From Dehalococcoidia bacterium UBA1222 (lineage in GTDB: Bacteria; Chloroflexota; Dehalococcoidia; Dehalococcoidales; UBA1222), in NCBI GenBank assembly GCA_002309415.1, contig DBXC01000006.1, positions 80,585-144,584 of the forward strand: 64,000 nt of DNA. The letters are read 5' to 3'. The position numbers were made by a program, and so were the translations under genes. Positions within the stretch are counted from its first letter, which is position 1; each line of letters starts with the position of its first letter. Below, one piece after another: positions 52,694-62,800 of this stretch. Under the pieces are notes generated by a model. That model made no database searches. It had not been told where the DNA came from and was given only the letters and a program-made list of their open reading frames with translations.

Positions 52694-54415
52694 ATGTCAG
52701 TACTTATAACAGATACAACGCTTAGAGACGCGCATCAGTCTCTCATCGCAACTCGTATGCGCACCCGCGATATGCTGGATGTCGCCTCTAAGTTGGATAA
52801 GGTCGGTTTTTATTCACTCGAGATGTGGGGCGGTGCAACATTCGACGCCCAGATCCGATTCCTGAATGAAGATCCCTGGGAACGACTGCGAGAGATCAGG
52901 AAGCGTGTCAAGGACACCAAGCTCCAGATGCTCCTCCGTGGTCAGAACCTGGTGGGTTACCGACATTATGCTGATGATGTCGTCGACGATTTCGTCCGAC
53001 TCTCAGTCAAGAACGGTATGGATATCTTCCGTGTCTTCGATGCTTTGAACGATGTCCGCAATATGCGAAGCTCCATCGAAGCCGTCAAGAAATACAAGGC
53101 ACATGCACAGGGTACTATCTGCTATACCACTAGCCCTGTTCACACTAACGAGAAGTTTGCAGACCTGGCTCTGGAACTGGCCAATATGGGCTGTGATTCC
53201 ATCTGTATCAAGGATATGGCCGGTCTTATCGCTCCTAAAGATGCCTATGAACTTGTCGCTCTCATCAAGAAAAAGGTCAGTATCCCTGTAAACCTTCATA
53301 CTCACTGCACCAGCGGTATGGGACCTGTCAGCTGTTACTCTGCAGCTGAAGCAGGCTGCGATATCATCGATACCGCTTTCTCTGCATTTGCCTGGGGCAC
53401 TTCCCAGCCTCCCACTGAAGGTATGGTTGCTTCTTTCCAGGGAACTAAATTCGATACCGGACTCGACTTAAAACTCCTCGACGAGATCAGCAAAGATTTC
53501 AATAAGATCCGCGAGACCTATGAACCATTATTCACGCCGACCGCAACTGTTCCTGATGTCTCTGTACTCTTACATCAGATCCCCGGCGGTATGATTTCCA
53601 ACCTTGTTAGCCAGCTCAAGACTCAGGGTGCTCTGGATAAGCTCCAGACCGTTCTTGAAGAAGTACCCAGAGTTCGTGCTGAACTAGGCTATCCTCCTCT
53701 TGTAACTCCTTCAAGCCAGGTAGTCGGTACCCAGGCTGTTTTGAACGTTCTTTATGGTGAACGCTACAAGCAGATTACTAAAGAGACTAAGAACTATGTC
53801 ATGGGTCTTTACGGTGCCATTCCCAACAAGATGGATCCTGAAGTCGTCAAGAAGATTATCGGTGATGATAAACCTATCGATTGCCGACCTGCTGATCTTC
53901 TCGAACCTGAACTTCCTAAAGCTAAAGAAGTCCTCACCAAAGAGAACCTCATCAAGCAGGAAGAAGATATCATGACTTATGCCATGTATCCTGAAGTTGC
54001 CTTGAAGTTCCTCAAAGGTGAGATCAAAGAAGAAGTCATCCAGCCTAAGGAAGCTCCTGTCGCTAAGGGCGCAGCTCCTGCAGCATACAGTGGCCCTGCC
54101 GCATTTACTGTTGATGTCGACGGCGATACCTTCACCGTCAAAGTCTCTCCTCTTGGCGAGATGACTGCTGAACCTGCCGCTGCCAAAGTGACTTATGATG
54201 ATGCCAAGACCATCAAGACCCCTATGAACGGTATGGTCCTTTCCGTTGCCGTTAAAGAAGGGGACAAGATCGAAGAAGGCACCTTGGTTGCTACCATCGA
54301 AGCAATGAAGATGGCCAGCGAGATCCTCTCTGATCGAGCTGGTACTGTCACTCATGTCCTTATCAAAGCTGGTGATATGGTCGATTCAAAACAGGCTATC
54401 GTCGTAGTTGAGTAA
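52694..54415 (+). CDS. pycB: Pyruvate carboxylase subunit B (carboxyltransferase + biotin carrier)
   Basis: This 573-residue protein has an N-terminal carboxyltransferase barrel with DTTLRDAHQSLIATRMRT, a central region with DGVPYGxPPT-type PYC linker, and a C-terminal biotinyl domain with biotinylated Lys539 in EAMKM. The same architecture occurs in oxaloacetate decarboxylase alpha. The biotin carboxylase gene follows after five bases, and beta/gamma decarboxylase subunits are absent, so I call two-subunit pyruvate carboxylase making oxaloacetate. AGGAGGG supports the start. It opens a five-gene operon. Confidence 0.93.
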   Translation: MSVLITDTTLRDAHQSLIATRMRTRDMLDVASKLDKVGFYSLEMWGGATFDAQIRFLNEDPWERLREIRKRVKDTKLQMLLRGQNLVGYRHYADDVVDDFVRLSVKNGMDIFRVFDALNDVRNMRSSIEAVKKYKAHAQGTICYTTSPVHTNEKFADLALELANMGCDSICIKDMAGLIAPKDAYELVALIKKKVSIPVNLHTHCTSGMGPVSCYSAAEAGCDIIDTAFSAFAWGTSQPPTEGMVASFQGTKFDTGLDLKLLDEISKDFNKIRETYEPLFTPTATVPDVSVLLHQIPGGMISNLVSQLKTQGALDKLQTVLEEVPRVRAELGYPPLVTPSSQVVGTQAVLNVLYGERYKQITKETKNYVMGLYGAIPNKMDPEVVKKIIGDDKPIDCRPADLLEPELPKAKEVLTKENLIKQEEDIMTYAMYPEVALKFLKGEIKEEVIQPKEAPVAKGAAPAAYSGPAAFTVDVDGDTFTVKVSPLGEMTAEPAAAKVTYDDAKTIKTPMNGMVLSVAVKEGDKIEEGTLVATIEAMKMASEILSDRAGTVTHVLIKAGDMVDSKQAIVVVE

Positions 54416-54420
54416 GAGAA

Positions 54421-55905
54421 ATGATTAGTAAAGTATTAGTTGCAAACAGAGGCGAGATCGCGATCCGAATCATGCGAGCTTGCCGTGAGATTGGTATCAA
54501 ATCTGTTGCGGTCTATTCCGAAGCAGATAGAAATGCTCTCTTTGCTAAATATGCAGATGAGGCCTACTTTATCGGTCCTGCTAAAGCCACTGAGAGCTAT
54601 CTCAATATCGATAAGATCATTGAGACCTGTAAGATGTGCGGCGCTGATGCTGTTCATCCCGGCTACGGTTTTCTCTCCGAGAATGCAGCCTTTGCTAAGG
54701 CCTGTGAAGACAACGGCATCAAATTCATCGGCCCCAATCATAAGCTTATTTCACTTATGGGTAGCAAAGTCGCTGCCCGAACCGCATTGCGAAATGTCGA
54801 TGTTCCTCTCGTCCCCGGATGCGAGGATCTCATCACTGATATCGAGCAGGCCAAAGTGATCGCCAAGATGATCGGTTATCCTGTCATCGTAAAGCCTTCC
54901 GGTGGTGGCGGCGGTATCGGTATGAAAGTCGCTGAATCTGAAGAAGAGCTTGCTGATGCTATTCGTCAGGCTCAGGAGATGGCTGGTAAAGCTTTCGGCG
55001 ACAGCGGTGTTTATCTTGAACATTTCATTACAAATCCTCGTCATATAGAAGTGCAGGTCGTTGGAGACTCTTTTGGCAATGTCATACATCTGGGTGAACG
55101 AGAATGCTCCATCCAGCGACGTTATCAGAAGGTCATCGAAGAGAGCCCGTGCTGTGCCCTTTCTGAAGCCACCCGTCAGCTGATGGGTGAAGTCGCGGTA
55201 AGAGTTGCCAAGGCTGTCCATTACGAGAGCGTCGGCACTGTCGAATTTATCTATTCAAAGGGTAAATTCTATTTCATGGAAATGAATACCCGAGTGCAGG
55301 TAGAGCATCCTGTTACCGAGATGGTCACCGGTGTCGATATCGTCAAAGAACAGATCAGTATCGCTAACGGTAACCCTCTTTCCTTCAAACAGGAAGATAT
55401 CCGTTTGAATGGTTGTGCTATCGAATGTCGTATCAACGCTGAAGATCCTTTGAACGACTTTGCTCCTCAGTTCGGTAAACTGCGTGGTTACCGTTCTCCC
55501 GGCGGCGTAGGCGTACGAGTCGACAGCGGTATCCATACCAAATATACAATCCCTTACATGTACGATTCCATGATCTCCAAGCTCATCGTCTGGGGCAGGA
55601 CCCGAGATGAAGCCATCCGCAGGATGCGCAGAGCTTTGTATGAGTACATCATCGTAGGTGTAAAGACCAATATCCCGTTCCACAAGGCCGTCATGGATAA
55701 CGAACGCTTCATCAAGGGCGACCTTTCCACTCATTTCATCGAGGATGAATATGAGAACTGGAACAAAGAGATGAAGAGGATCATCGAAGAGGAAACTCCG
55801 CTTGCAGACAAGCTGGGTGAGATCTTCAGAGACAATCAGAATGTCGCTGCTATTGCTGGCGTTATGGCATATATGCAGCAGAATAATAAAGAAAATACTA
55901 AGTAA
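54421..55905 (+). CDS. pycA: Pyruvate carboxylase subunit A (biotin carboxylase)
   Basis: This 494-residue ATP-grasp enzyme carboxylates the biotin of the partner subunit with bicarbonate and ATP. Motifs are VLVANRGEIAIRIMRACRE, AVHPGYGFLSENAAFA, VIVKPSGGGGGIGM, ERECSIQRRYQKVIEESP, MEMNTRVQVEHPVTEMVTG and GCAIECRINAEDP. It is also close to AccC of acetyl-CoA carboxylase, but gene order beside the carboxyltransferase favours pyruvate carboxylase. It ends 12 bases before the NifU-like gene. Confidence 0.94.
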   Translation: MISKVLVANRGEIAIRIMRACREIGIKSVAVYSEADRNALFAKYADEAYFIGPAKATESYLNIDKIIETCKMCGADAVHPGYGFLSENAAFAKACEDNGIKFIGPNHKLISLMGSKVAARTALRNVDVPLVPGCEDLITDIEQAKVIAKMIGYPVIVKPSGGGGGIGMKVAESEEELADAIRQAQEMAGKAFGDSGVYLEHFITNPRHIEVQVVGDSFGNVIHLGERECSIQRRYQKVIEESPCCALSEATRQLMGEVAVRVAKAVHYESVGTVEFIYSKGKFYFMEMNTRVQVEHPVTEMVTGVDIVKEQISIANGNPLSFKQEDIRLNGCAIECRINAEDPLNDFAPQFGKLRGYRSPGGVGVRVDSGIHTKYTIPYMYDSMISKLIVWGRTRDEAIRRMRRALYEYIIVGVKTNIPFHKAVMDNERFIKGDLSTHFIEDEYENWNKEMKRIIEEETPLADKLGEIFRDNQNVAAIAGVMAYMQQNNKENTK

Positions 55906-55917
55906 AGGGGTGTCATT

Positions 55918-56349
55918 ATGGGTGACGAAGGTGGACTTGACCAGTATATGACTTATATGAAGGAGAATTATACTCGACAGTACAATGAAATAGCTGCCGA
56001 TCATATGATCAATCCTCGTAACTGTGAAGAACTGACTGAATTCAGCGGTTTCGGCATGGCTGACTATGGTACTGAACATTCGATCATGGTCTGGATCAAG
56101 AGTGAAGGCGATAAGATCGAAGAGACTTCATTCTCAAGTGATCCTTGTCCTGTCTGCACCGCTGCCGGCAGTGCTGTTACAGAGATTGTTCGCAACAAGA
56201 CTCTGGATTTTGCCAAGAATCTTACTGTTGATGATGTCGTTAAATTCCTCCACGGCATGCCTGAGGAGGCTATGAAGTGCATCGAGATCGGTGTTCAGGC
56301 AATCCATGCGGCTGCTGAAGACGCTTCTTCATTTGTACCTTTTAACTAA
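55918..56349 (+). CDS. NifU/IscU-like iron-sulfur scaffold protein, variant
   Basis: This 143-residue protein has the IscU/NifU N-terminal layout: DHMINPRNCEEL, an IMVWIKSEGDKIEETSF hairpin, SSDPCPVCTAAGSAVTEIV, and MKCIEIGVQAIHAA at the end. The second and third cluster cysteines appear kept, in CPVC and MKC. The first (GCGD in IscU) reads GTEHS, and an extra Cys forms a CPVC pair. It could assemble or carry Fe-S clusters for the ferredoxin-linked oxidoreductase next to it. AAGGGGTG precedes the ATG. Confidence 0.85.
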   Translation: MGDEGGLDQYMTYMKENYTRQYNEIAADHMINPRNCEELTEFSGFGMADYGTEHSIMVWIKSEGDKIEETSFSSDPCPVCTAAGSAVTEIVRNKTLDFAKNLTVDDVVKFLHGMPEEAMKCIEIGVQAIHAAAEDASSFVPFN

Positions 56350-56366
56350 GCGGGGTTTATTTGATT

Positions 56367-58154
56367 ATGAAAGCATTATTGAGTGGTAATGAAGCTATCG
56401 CACTCGGCGCTTATCATGCCGGTGTTCGCGTGGCTGCAGCATATCCCGGAACTCCTTCGACTGAAATTCTGACCGAACTGGCCAAGCATGACGACATCTA
56501 TGCAGAATGGTCAGTTAATGAGAAGGTTGCTCTCGAAGTCGGTATCGGTGCTGCTTATACCGGTGCCAGGACCATCGTCTCTATGAAGCATGTTGGTCTT
56601 AATGTTGCCAGCGATCCTTTGATGGCTGTTGCAGCTACCGGAACCAAAGGTGGTCTCGTCATCGTCACTGCAGACGATCCGGGCATGCACAGTTCCCAGA
56701 ACGAACAGGATAATCGATACTACGGCAAACTGGCCGGTATCCCGGTTCTTGAACCTAATGACAGCCAGAGTGCTTATGAACTCACCATGTTCGCTTTTGA
56801 ACTGAGTGAAAAGTTCAGCACTCCTGTTCTTCTCAGATCGACTACCCGTGTATCCCATTCTAAAGCAGTCGTTGAGACTGATAAGGAAAGGATCACCGAT
56901 CTTCCCGCCGTTAGCTTCGACCATGAGACTTCAAAGTATGTAACTCTTCCTGTTTATGCCAGGAAGATGCATGAGAACAACGTCAGAAGACTTAGAGATC
57001 TTGCTGAAGCTGCTAACGAATACGAAGGCAATGAGATGTCCATCGAGTCTGAAGACTTCGGTGTCATCACTTCAGGTGTTGCCTCCCAGTATGCTAAGAA
57101 GATCTTCCCCAAGGCTTCCTTCCTGAAACTTACTTTCAGCTATCCTCTGCCTGAAAAGAAGATCCGCGAATTTGCTTCCAAGGTCAAGAAAGTCATCGTT
57201 GTCGAAGAACTCGAACCCTTCATGGAAGATCAGATCAAGGCCATGGGTATCGATGTTGAAGGCAAGAAGTATATCCCTGTCTGTGGTGAGCTTTCTGCTG
57301 ATATCGTTCGACGTGCCGCTATGCGTGCAGGCTGGCCTGGAAACTTAGAATACAATGACAACCTAGCACCGGATCTGTTCCCCAATCGTGCTCCCATGCT
57401 TTGCCCCGGCTGTCCTCATGTCGGTCTTTTCTATACATTGAGCAATCTTGGTATCCGTAAGCAGGAAGACGGTGGAAAGCTCGTTATCTGCGGCGATATC
57501 GGTTGTTATACCCTTGGTGCCAATGCTCCTTTGAATGCTATCGATACCTGCGCCTGCATGGGTGCCGGCATTGGTATGACTCAGGGCATGTACCATGCCG
57601 GAATCTCTCAGAAAGCAGTATCACTCATCGGTGATTCTACTTTCCTCCATTCTGGCATTACAGGGCTTCTCAATGCTGTTTACAACAAGGCCGAAGGCCT
57701 TACCATCATCCTTGATAACTCTATTACTGCCATGACTGGCCATCAGCCTAATCCTGGCTGCACCTATACTGCTCAGCACAAAGAGACCAAGGCTGTCGAT
57801 TTCGAAGTCCTCGTAAAGGCTTTGGGTGTCGATAATGTCGAGACCGTCGATGCTATGGATCTCAAGGCTGTACGTGAAGGCGTTAAGAATGGACTCGAAA
57901 AGAGCGGCGTTAACGTCTTGATCGTTAAAGGCGCATGTGCTGCTCTCAACAAGCCTCAGGGTCAGAAGATGTTCGTCAGTCCTTTCGACTGCACTAAGTG
58001 CGGAGCATGTCTCAAGCTTGGCTGCTCTGCTTTGAAGATCGGTCCTAACGGTACTACTGAGGTCGATCAGAAATTATGTTACGGTGAGAACTGCAGGATG
58101 TGCGCTCAGGTATGTCCGAAGAAAGCTATCACCAGAGTAGATGAAGGAGCATAA
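56367..58154 (+). CDS. iorA: Indolepyruvate:ferredoxin oxidoreductase subunit alpha
   Basis: The large subunit (595 residues) oxidatively decarboxylates aryl pyruvates to aryl-acetyl-CoA using ferredoxin. Pyrimidine and pyrophosphate TPP domains are visible (AAYPGTPSTEIL, MKHVGLNVASDP, then ICGDIGCYTLG and GDSTFLHSGITGL with ILDNSITAMTGHQPNPG). Two [4Fe-4S] ferredoxin motifs close the protein (CTKCGACLKLGC, CRMCAQVCPKKAI). The ATG is used here; an in-frame TTG at 56361 also sits well behind GGGG. It needs the beta subunit downstream, two bases on. Confidence 0.95.
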   Translation: MKALLSGNEAIALGAYHAGVRVAAAYPGTPSTEILTELAKHDDIYAEWSVNEKVALEVGIGAAYTGARTIVSMKHVGLNVASDPLMAVAATGTKGGLVIVTADDPGMHSSQNEQDNRYYGKLAGIPVLEPNDSQSAYELTMFAFELSEKFSTPVLLRSTTRVSHSKAVVETDKERITDLPAVSFDHETSKYVTLPVYARKMHENNVRRLRDLAEAANEYEGNEMSIESEDFGVITSGVASQYAKKIFPKASFLKLTFSYPLPEKKIREFASKVKKVIVVEELEPFMEDQIKAMGIDVEGKKYIPVCGELSADIVRRAAMRAGWPGNLEYNDNLAPDLFPNRAPMLCPGCPHVGLFYTLSNLGIRKQEDGGKLVICGDIGCYTLGANAPLNAIDTCACMGAGIGMTQGMYHAGISQKAVSLIGDSTFLHSGITGLLNAVYNKAEGLTIILDNSITAMTGHQPNPGCTYTAQHKETKAVDFEVLVKALGVDNVETVDAMDLKAVREGVKNGLEKSGVNVLIVKGACAALNKPQGQKMFVSPFDCTKCGACLKLGCSALKIGPNGTTEVDQKLCYGENCRMCAQVCPKKAITRVDEGA

Positions 58155-58156
58155 TC

Positions 58157-58828
58157 ATGAAGATCGAAGAAGGTTTTGATATCGTTTTGGTTGGTGTCGG
58201 CGGACAGGGCGTAGTCCTTGCCAGCGACATCCTGGCTGAGGTCGCCATGAAGAGCGGCTATGATGTTAAGAAGACCGATACTCTCGGTATGGCACAGCGT
58301 GGCGGAAGTGTGGTCTCCAATGTCAGGATCTCGACTCACGTCGATTCTCCTATCATCGACCGCGGCGACGCCAATTTCCTCGTCGGCTTCGAGAAGCTGG
58401 AAACTGCAAGAGTTGCTTCTATGCTCAGGATCGACGGTGTGACCATCATGAATGATTCCAAACAGGAACCTGCTTCTGTCACCACAGGCGGTGAAGAGTA
58501 TCCTGCCGACGAAGCTATCGATGCCGAGATCACCAAGTATGCCGATAATCTCATCAAAATCCATGGTACTGAGACTGCTATCAATCTCGGTAATCCAAAG
58601 GTCCTCAGCACTGTTTTATTGGGCGCATTGTCTTTCTTCCTGCCGTTCAATAAGTCTGCCTGGACATCCACTTTGAGGGAAAAGCTTCCTGAGAAGATCG
58701 CTGAGATCAATGTCGATGCATTCAATTCAGGACGAATGGATATGCTCGATATCATCAGTCGTGCCGAACCTGCAGATATCCATGGCGATGAGGAAGAAGA
58801 CGAACACGGCCACGATCATTGCTGCTAG
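58157..58828 (+). CDS. iorB: Indolepyruvate oxidoreductase subunit beta with metal-binding tail
   Basis: This 223-residue protein is the gamma/beta-type subunit of 2-oxoacid:ferredoxin oxidoreductases. It starts DIVLVGVGGQGVVLASDILAE and shows VKKTDTLGMAQRGGSVVSNVRI and a C-terminal helical part. The final 15 residues are DIHGDEEEDEHGHDHCC. Such an acidic, His- and Cys-rich end is not part of normal IorB and may bind metal. Trigger factor in this window has a comparable His tail. It is the last gene of the operon; a terminator follows 22 bases after the stop. Confidence 0.94.
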   Translation: MKIEEGFDIVLVGVGGQGVVLASDILAEVAMKSGYDVKKTDTLGMAQRGGSVVSNVRISTHVDSPIIDRGDANFLVGFEKLETARVASMLRIDGVTIMNDSKQEPASVTTGGEEYPADEAIDAEITKYADNLIKIHGTETAINLGNPKVLSTVLLGALSFFLPFNKSAWTSTLREKLPEKIAEINVDAFNSGRMDMLDIISRAEPADIHGDEEEDEHGHDHCC

Positions 58829-58850
58829 TATAAGTTTTCTTTATTAAGCT

Positions 58851-58896
58851 AAACGGCGCAAGGACTGATGTTCGAATTGCCCTTGTGCCGTTTTTT
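58851..58896 (+). terminator. Terminator after iorB
   Basis: A 13-bp stem with one G-T pair (58851-58863 and 58881-58893) runs into six T residues. Its tail touches the ribosome site of the DegV gene. Confidence 0.9.
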
Positions 58897-58904
58897 ATGA
58901 GGTT

Positions 58905-59798
58905 TTGTTGTTGTTTCAGATCATATCAGACGGTAGTTGTGACTTGACCCCAGACCAGCTTAAAGCTGCTGGGGTAATCACCGTACCTTTCTATGTCATG
59001 CTTGATGGAAAGACGTACCAAAAGGAAGGAACTGAACTTTCGGTACGTGATTTCTTTGACTACTGTGTAAAACACCCAGAATGCTCTCCGAGGACATCTA
59101 TGCCCTCTGTTCAGGATTTTGTAGATGTCTTTACGCCTGTTTTGGAACAGGGAAAGGATATCCTTTGCTATTGCATCACTAAGAACTTTTCCGGTTCTTT
59201 CAATAGTGCCATGGCCGCGAAGGAGTTGCTCCAGGAGAAGTATCCTGACCGTGATATCAGAGTCATTGACTCAGCTTTGGTGACAGGGTTGTTAGGAGTA
59301 TTCCTAATGGAACTCTCAGATTATGCTCGAAAAGGGCATACCTTACAGGAAACATGGGAACGCGGTGAAGTGATCAAGAAAAACGCTGTGATCTATTTCA
59401 CGATCGAAAACCTGCGTTATCTTGCCAAGGGCGGTAGAATCGGAAAAGTCACAGCCCTTGCGGCACGAAGCCTCAGTATCCGTCCCGTTATTTGTTTCAA
59501 AGATGGTGAGCTTTCTCCTGTTGGTATCAGCATGGGAAGAAAGCATTCTTTCCTCAAGCTTTGTGAAATGTTTAGAAATGATCTGAAAAAACGTACATCA
59601 GATCTTTCCCGTTTTGCATATGGTTTCGGGTGGGGATTCGACAGGGCAGAGGCAGAGCCTTGTTATAAACACATTGAGTCTCTCATGATTGAAACATTTG
59701 GAGGTTGCCCGGATTTTGTGCCTATCCAGCTTGGGGCTACCATCGGTGTACATACCGGACCTTACCCTGTAGGTCTTGGTTTTATAGAGAAAGCCTAG
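58905..59798 (+). CDS. DegV family fatty-acid-binding protein
   Basis: This protein of about 297 residues has the DegV fold, which binds a fatty acid (as FakB does for FakA kinase). Motifs are ISDGSCDLTPDQL, SPRTSMPSVQDFVDVF, ITKNFSGSFNSAMAAKEL and IENLRYLAKGGRIGKVTAL. No ATG fits: the start is a TTG, with three in a row (58905, 58908, 58911) behind GAGG. The TTG at 58908 or 58911 has the best spacing. It stands alone after the iorB terminator, so its promoter must lie inside or just downstream of that terminator, or read-through is used. Confidence 0.93.
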   Translation: MLLFQIISDGSCDLTPDQLKAAGVITVPFYVMLDGKTYQKEGTELSVRDFFDYCVKHPECSPRTSMPSVQDFVDVFTPVLEQGKDILCYCITKNFSGSFNSAMAAKELLQEKYPDRDIRVIDSALVTGLLGVFLMELSDYARKGHTLQETWERGEVIKKNAVIYFTIENLRYLAKGGRIGKVTALAARSLSIRPVICFKDGELSPVGISMGRKHSFLKLCEMFRNDLKKRTSDLSRFAYGFGWGFDRAEAEPCYKHIESLMIETFGGCPDFVPIQLGATIGVHTGPYPVGLGFIEKA

Positions 59799-59807
59799 AA
59801 ACGATGA

Positions 59808-59838
59808 AATAGGCCCGCTGACCGCGGGCCTATTCTTT
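59808..59838. terminator. Two-way terminator between DegV and the surface protein
   Basis: AATAGGCCCGC and GCGGGCCTATT (59808-59818 and 59824-59834) form a perfect 11-bp stem with TGACC as loop. T-rich tails lie on both sides. Confidence 0.85.
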
Positions 59839-62800
59839 TACTGTTTCGTTACTTCGTGATGAGGAATCTGAGGGTCCTTTGGGAATGTATTTACGGCTGA
59901 TGCTGTCGGTACATCACCGAATATATCTCTGAAGAATGCTGTGTATAGATTGCCCGTTGCTAACGCAAACAGTTTTGTCAGATTGAGCGTGATGAAGTAT
60001 TCCTCATTATCGAATGCACTGAAATATGTCGTGAAGAGGATATCTCCCTTGGCATTAGTAGTGAATTCATCGCCTCTGTAGACTTCTTTCTCAAGGATCT
60101 TCTCAAATCCTTCCATTATCTCTTCAGCTTTTCCGCCGCACAGATCAGAGAAGAACTTTTCGAAATATTGCTTCTTGGTGAGTTCGACCAGCTCTCCGGT
60201 TAGCCTGACACCATCCTTGCCGATGAAGATATCATCGACCTGGAACACCTTCGAGTCTTTGACTGCATTCCTGAGGTAGGTGCCGATCTTGGTGCCGGCC
60301 ATCTTCTGGAATGAAGCTGACTTGATCCATTTACCGAAGAGCGCACTGGCTGCACCTTTGATCGCATTGACAGTGAGGTCAGAGAAAGCTTTATAAATGG
60401 CACCCATAAGATTGGATTCACCAGTCTCGGCCATGATCTCAAGATAGTTGTTGAATACGGCGAATACGAAGTAGCCCGCAATCAGTGACAGATTCTTACG
60501 CCAGGCCAACGGATTTGCCATGATCGAATCTGTTACAGAGTTAGCTACTACATTGTCGGCAGCATTCTTGAGGTTCTTGGCAACCTCCAGTTTCTCGATA
60601 TCGAAAGGTTCACCATGATAGATATGCATCCAGCATTCGCCGAGAGCATTAACGAAGATCTCTTTGGCAGGGCTGAGGACAGCTTCACCGACAGGACCGG
60701 TGTATGCGACCATCACGACTGAGAATGCGCAATCGCCGATGAATTTCACCCATTCGAGACCATAGACGATCCATTCGTATGTGTTCAGCTCGGAATATGA
60801 GTCTTCCTGAAGCTTTGTGACGTAGACCATATAGTCTTCGATGAACTGCTTGTTCATGGCTCGGAGATGTGTTGCGGGGATCTTTTTGTTCTTGTTGAGT
60901 TCTTCGAGCATATCCAGTAGTCCCTGTCGTTTCTCAACAGGAGCCAGTTTGTTGACGTTTCTTACGAAGAGTTTATATTCCTTGTCCCAGTCGCTCATGG
61001 GCGGGATCGCCTTGCCGATCAGCCACAGAGGTATTTCGGCCGCATACTGCGTGCCTTCATATTCACAGGATACAGGGATGGACATGAAGAACTGTTCCTT
61101 AGTCTCATATAAGACCGTATTCGGTTTGAAGTAGTATTTATTGTCAGTGACACCCTCTACTTCAAATTTGTATTTCTCGGCGGTCTTTTCATTGGCATCG
61201 CCTTCGCCTTTGAGCTCTCCAAACTTGAGCGTGGTCTCATCGATGAGATCGACGAACTTAGCGCCTTCTGCGGTCTTGACTGCCAGCGTGAAGTCGAGCT
61301 CTGCCGATTGGAACTTCTCATCAAAGTCACCGGCACTCTCTTTCTCGAATGAATCGACCTTGACTCTTCCATTCTCGGTCTTTGCTCTGACCGTGAGTCC
61401 TTCAGGGTAGAGTTCGACATGGATATATCCGCGGAGCTCCGTTCCATCATCGTACTTTGCCAAGAAGGATTCTGTGCATCTTACAGGTTCGGCAAAGACT
61501 GACTTCTCGGTCGGAGCTTTCGTTTTATTGGTTAGTGTCGCCAGATATGTGTACTGTCTTTCGGTATAGTCGAATGAGATGCTGAAATCACTGCTGTCGT
61601 CTGCTGAGATCTCGATAGGATCATCGTTGGCGTTCTCGATGAAGAATTTTACTTTATAGTCGGCTCCGTCACCCAGGATGGCCTGCAGGTAGGTCTCATT
61701 GCCTTTGAGCTTCATTGTCTCGTGATCGGTCTCTTCTATGAAGCTGAGTGATGCATCGTCGATGATATTGAATCGGATATTGTTGTCGAAGGAGCCGTTT
61801 TCTCCTTCAAATCTGAAATTGATGATGCCTTTATTATCGATCATGTCTTTGTCGGCACTGACATATGCTTCCATATATCTGCCGTCGAACGATGTGCTCT
61901 CAATGTTCAGATCACTGCTGTATACGGCTATCTGAGATGTTAAACCCGGCCGGTCTTTTTCTGCTCCGCCTTCGGTGATCTCAGCCATCCTTGCACGTAC
62001 TGGGATAGCCTTGGCCCCGCGTCTGATGGAATTACCGAAATCCTTGCCGATGTACATGACGAAGCGTGAGCTTTTCTTATCTTTGTCGTCGGATGATCCC
62101 GATTTGCCTGAGATAGCGGCAAGGGTGGCTCCTACGCCGACAATGATTGCAGCAGGAATAGGGATGGGGAAGTCTCCGGTCTCGGTGTTTGCATCGGTCT
62201 CAGACCCACCGGATGCTCCGCCTCCTGTCTTCAAGTGTACGCCTGCCACTTCGTATCTCATCCTGCAGTTGTACCACCAGTATTTCTGTTCTACATCTTC
62301 AGGTTTATCCATTGGGAAAAATATATCTGCATAGATCTTCCCGTCATCGCCAAACAGCCAGGTTCCGAGATCGTATTTAGTGTCGGGCTTTGATTCATAT
62401 GAATTCTTATAAGTGGTCCCGTCTGTTGTATGCTGCATGAGGATCTTTTCTGTGCCCTGGATACTGTACTGGACCTGAAAACTATCAAGAGACAGATCTG
62501 TGATATCTACTTTTAGTGTATAATCCAGTTTGTAAGTGGTGCTATGATCCACGTTTGTGAAGTGTTCTTCTGCCGATACTTTGGTCGAAATGTCTTTCTT
62601 TCCTTTGAAACTGCTGTTAGCCACGATCAGAGGCTCTGCTTTGATACGGATATAGTTATTGTCTCCGAAATAATACTTTTCAGCGGCGGGAACGATGATA
62701 TCGCTTTTTACCATATAGGGTATGAGATAGATGGCATCAAGGTCATTATGGACAGCCGTAGTCATAGTGTTCCAGTCTTTTATGCCGGCTGATGCCGGTG

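Noticed and set aside
52694..55905. Sodium-pumping oxaloacetate decarboxylase
   Set aside because: The alpha-type subunit is followed by biotin carboxylase, and the membrane beta and gamma subunits are absent, which fits pyruvate carboxylase.
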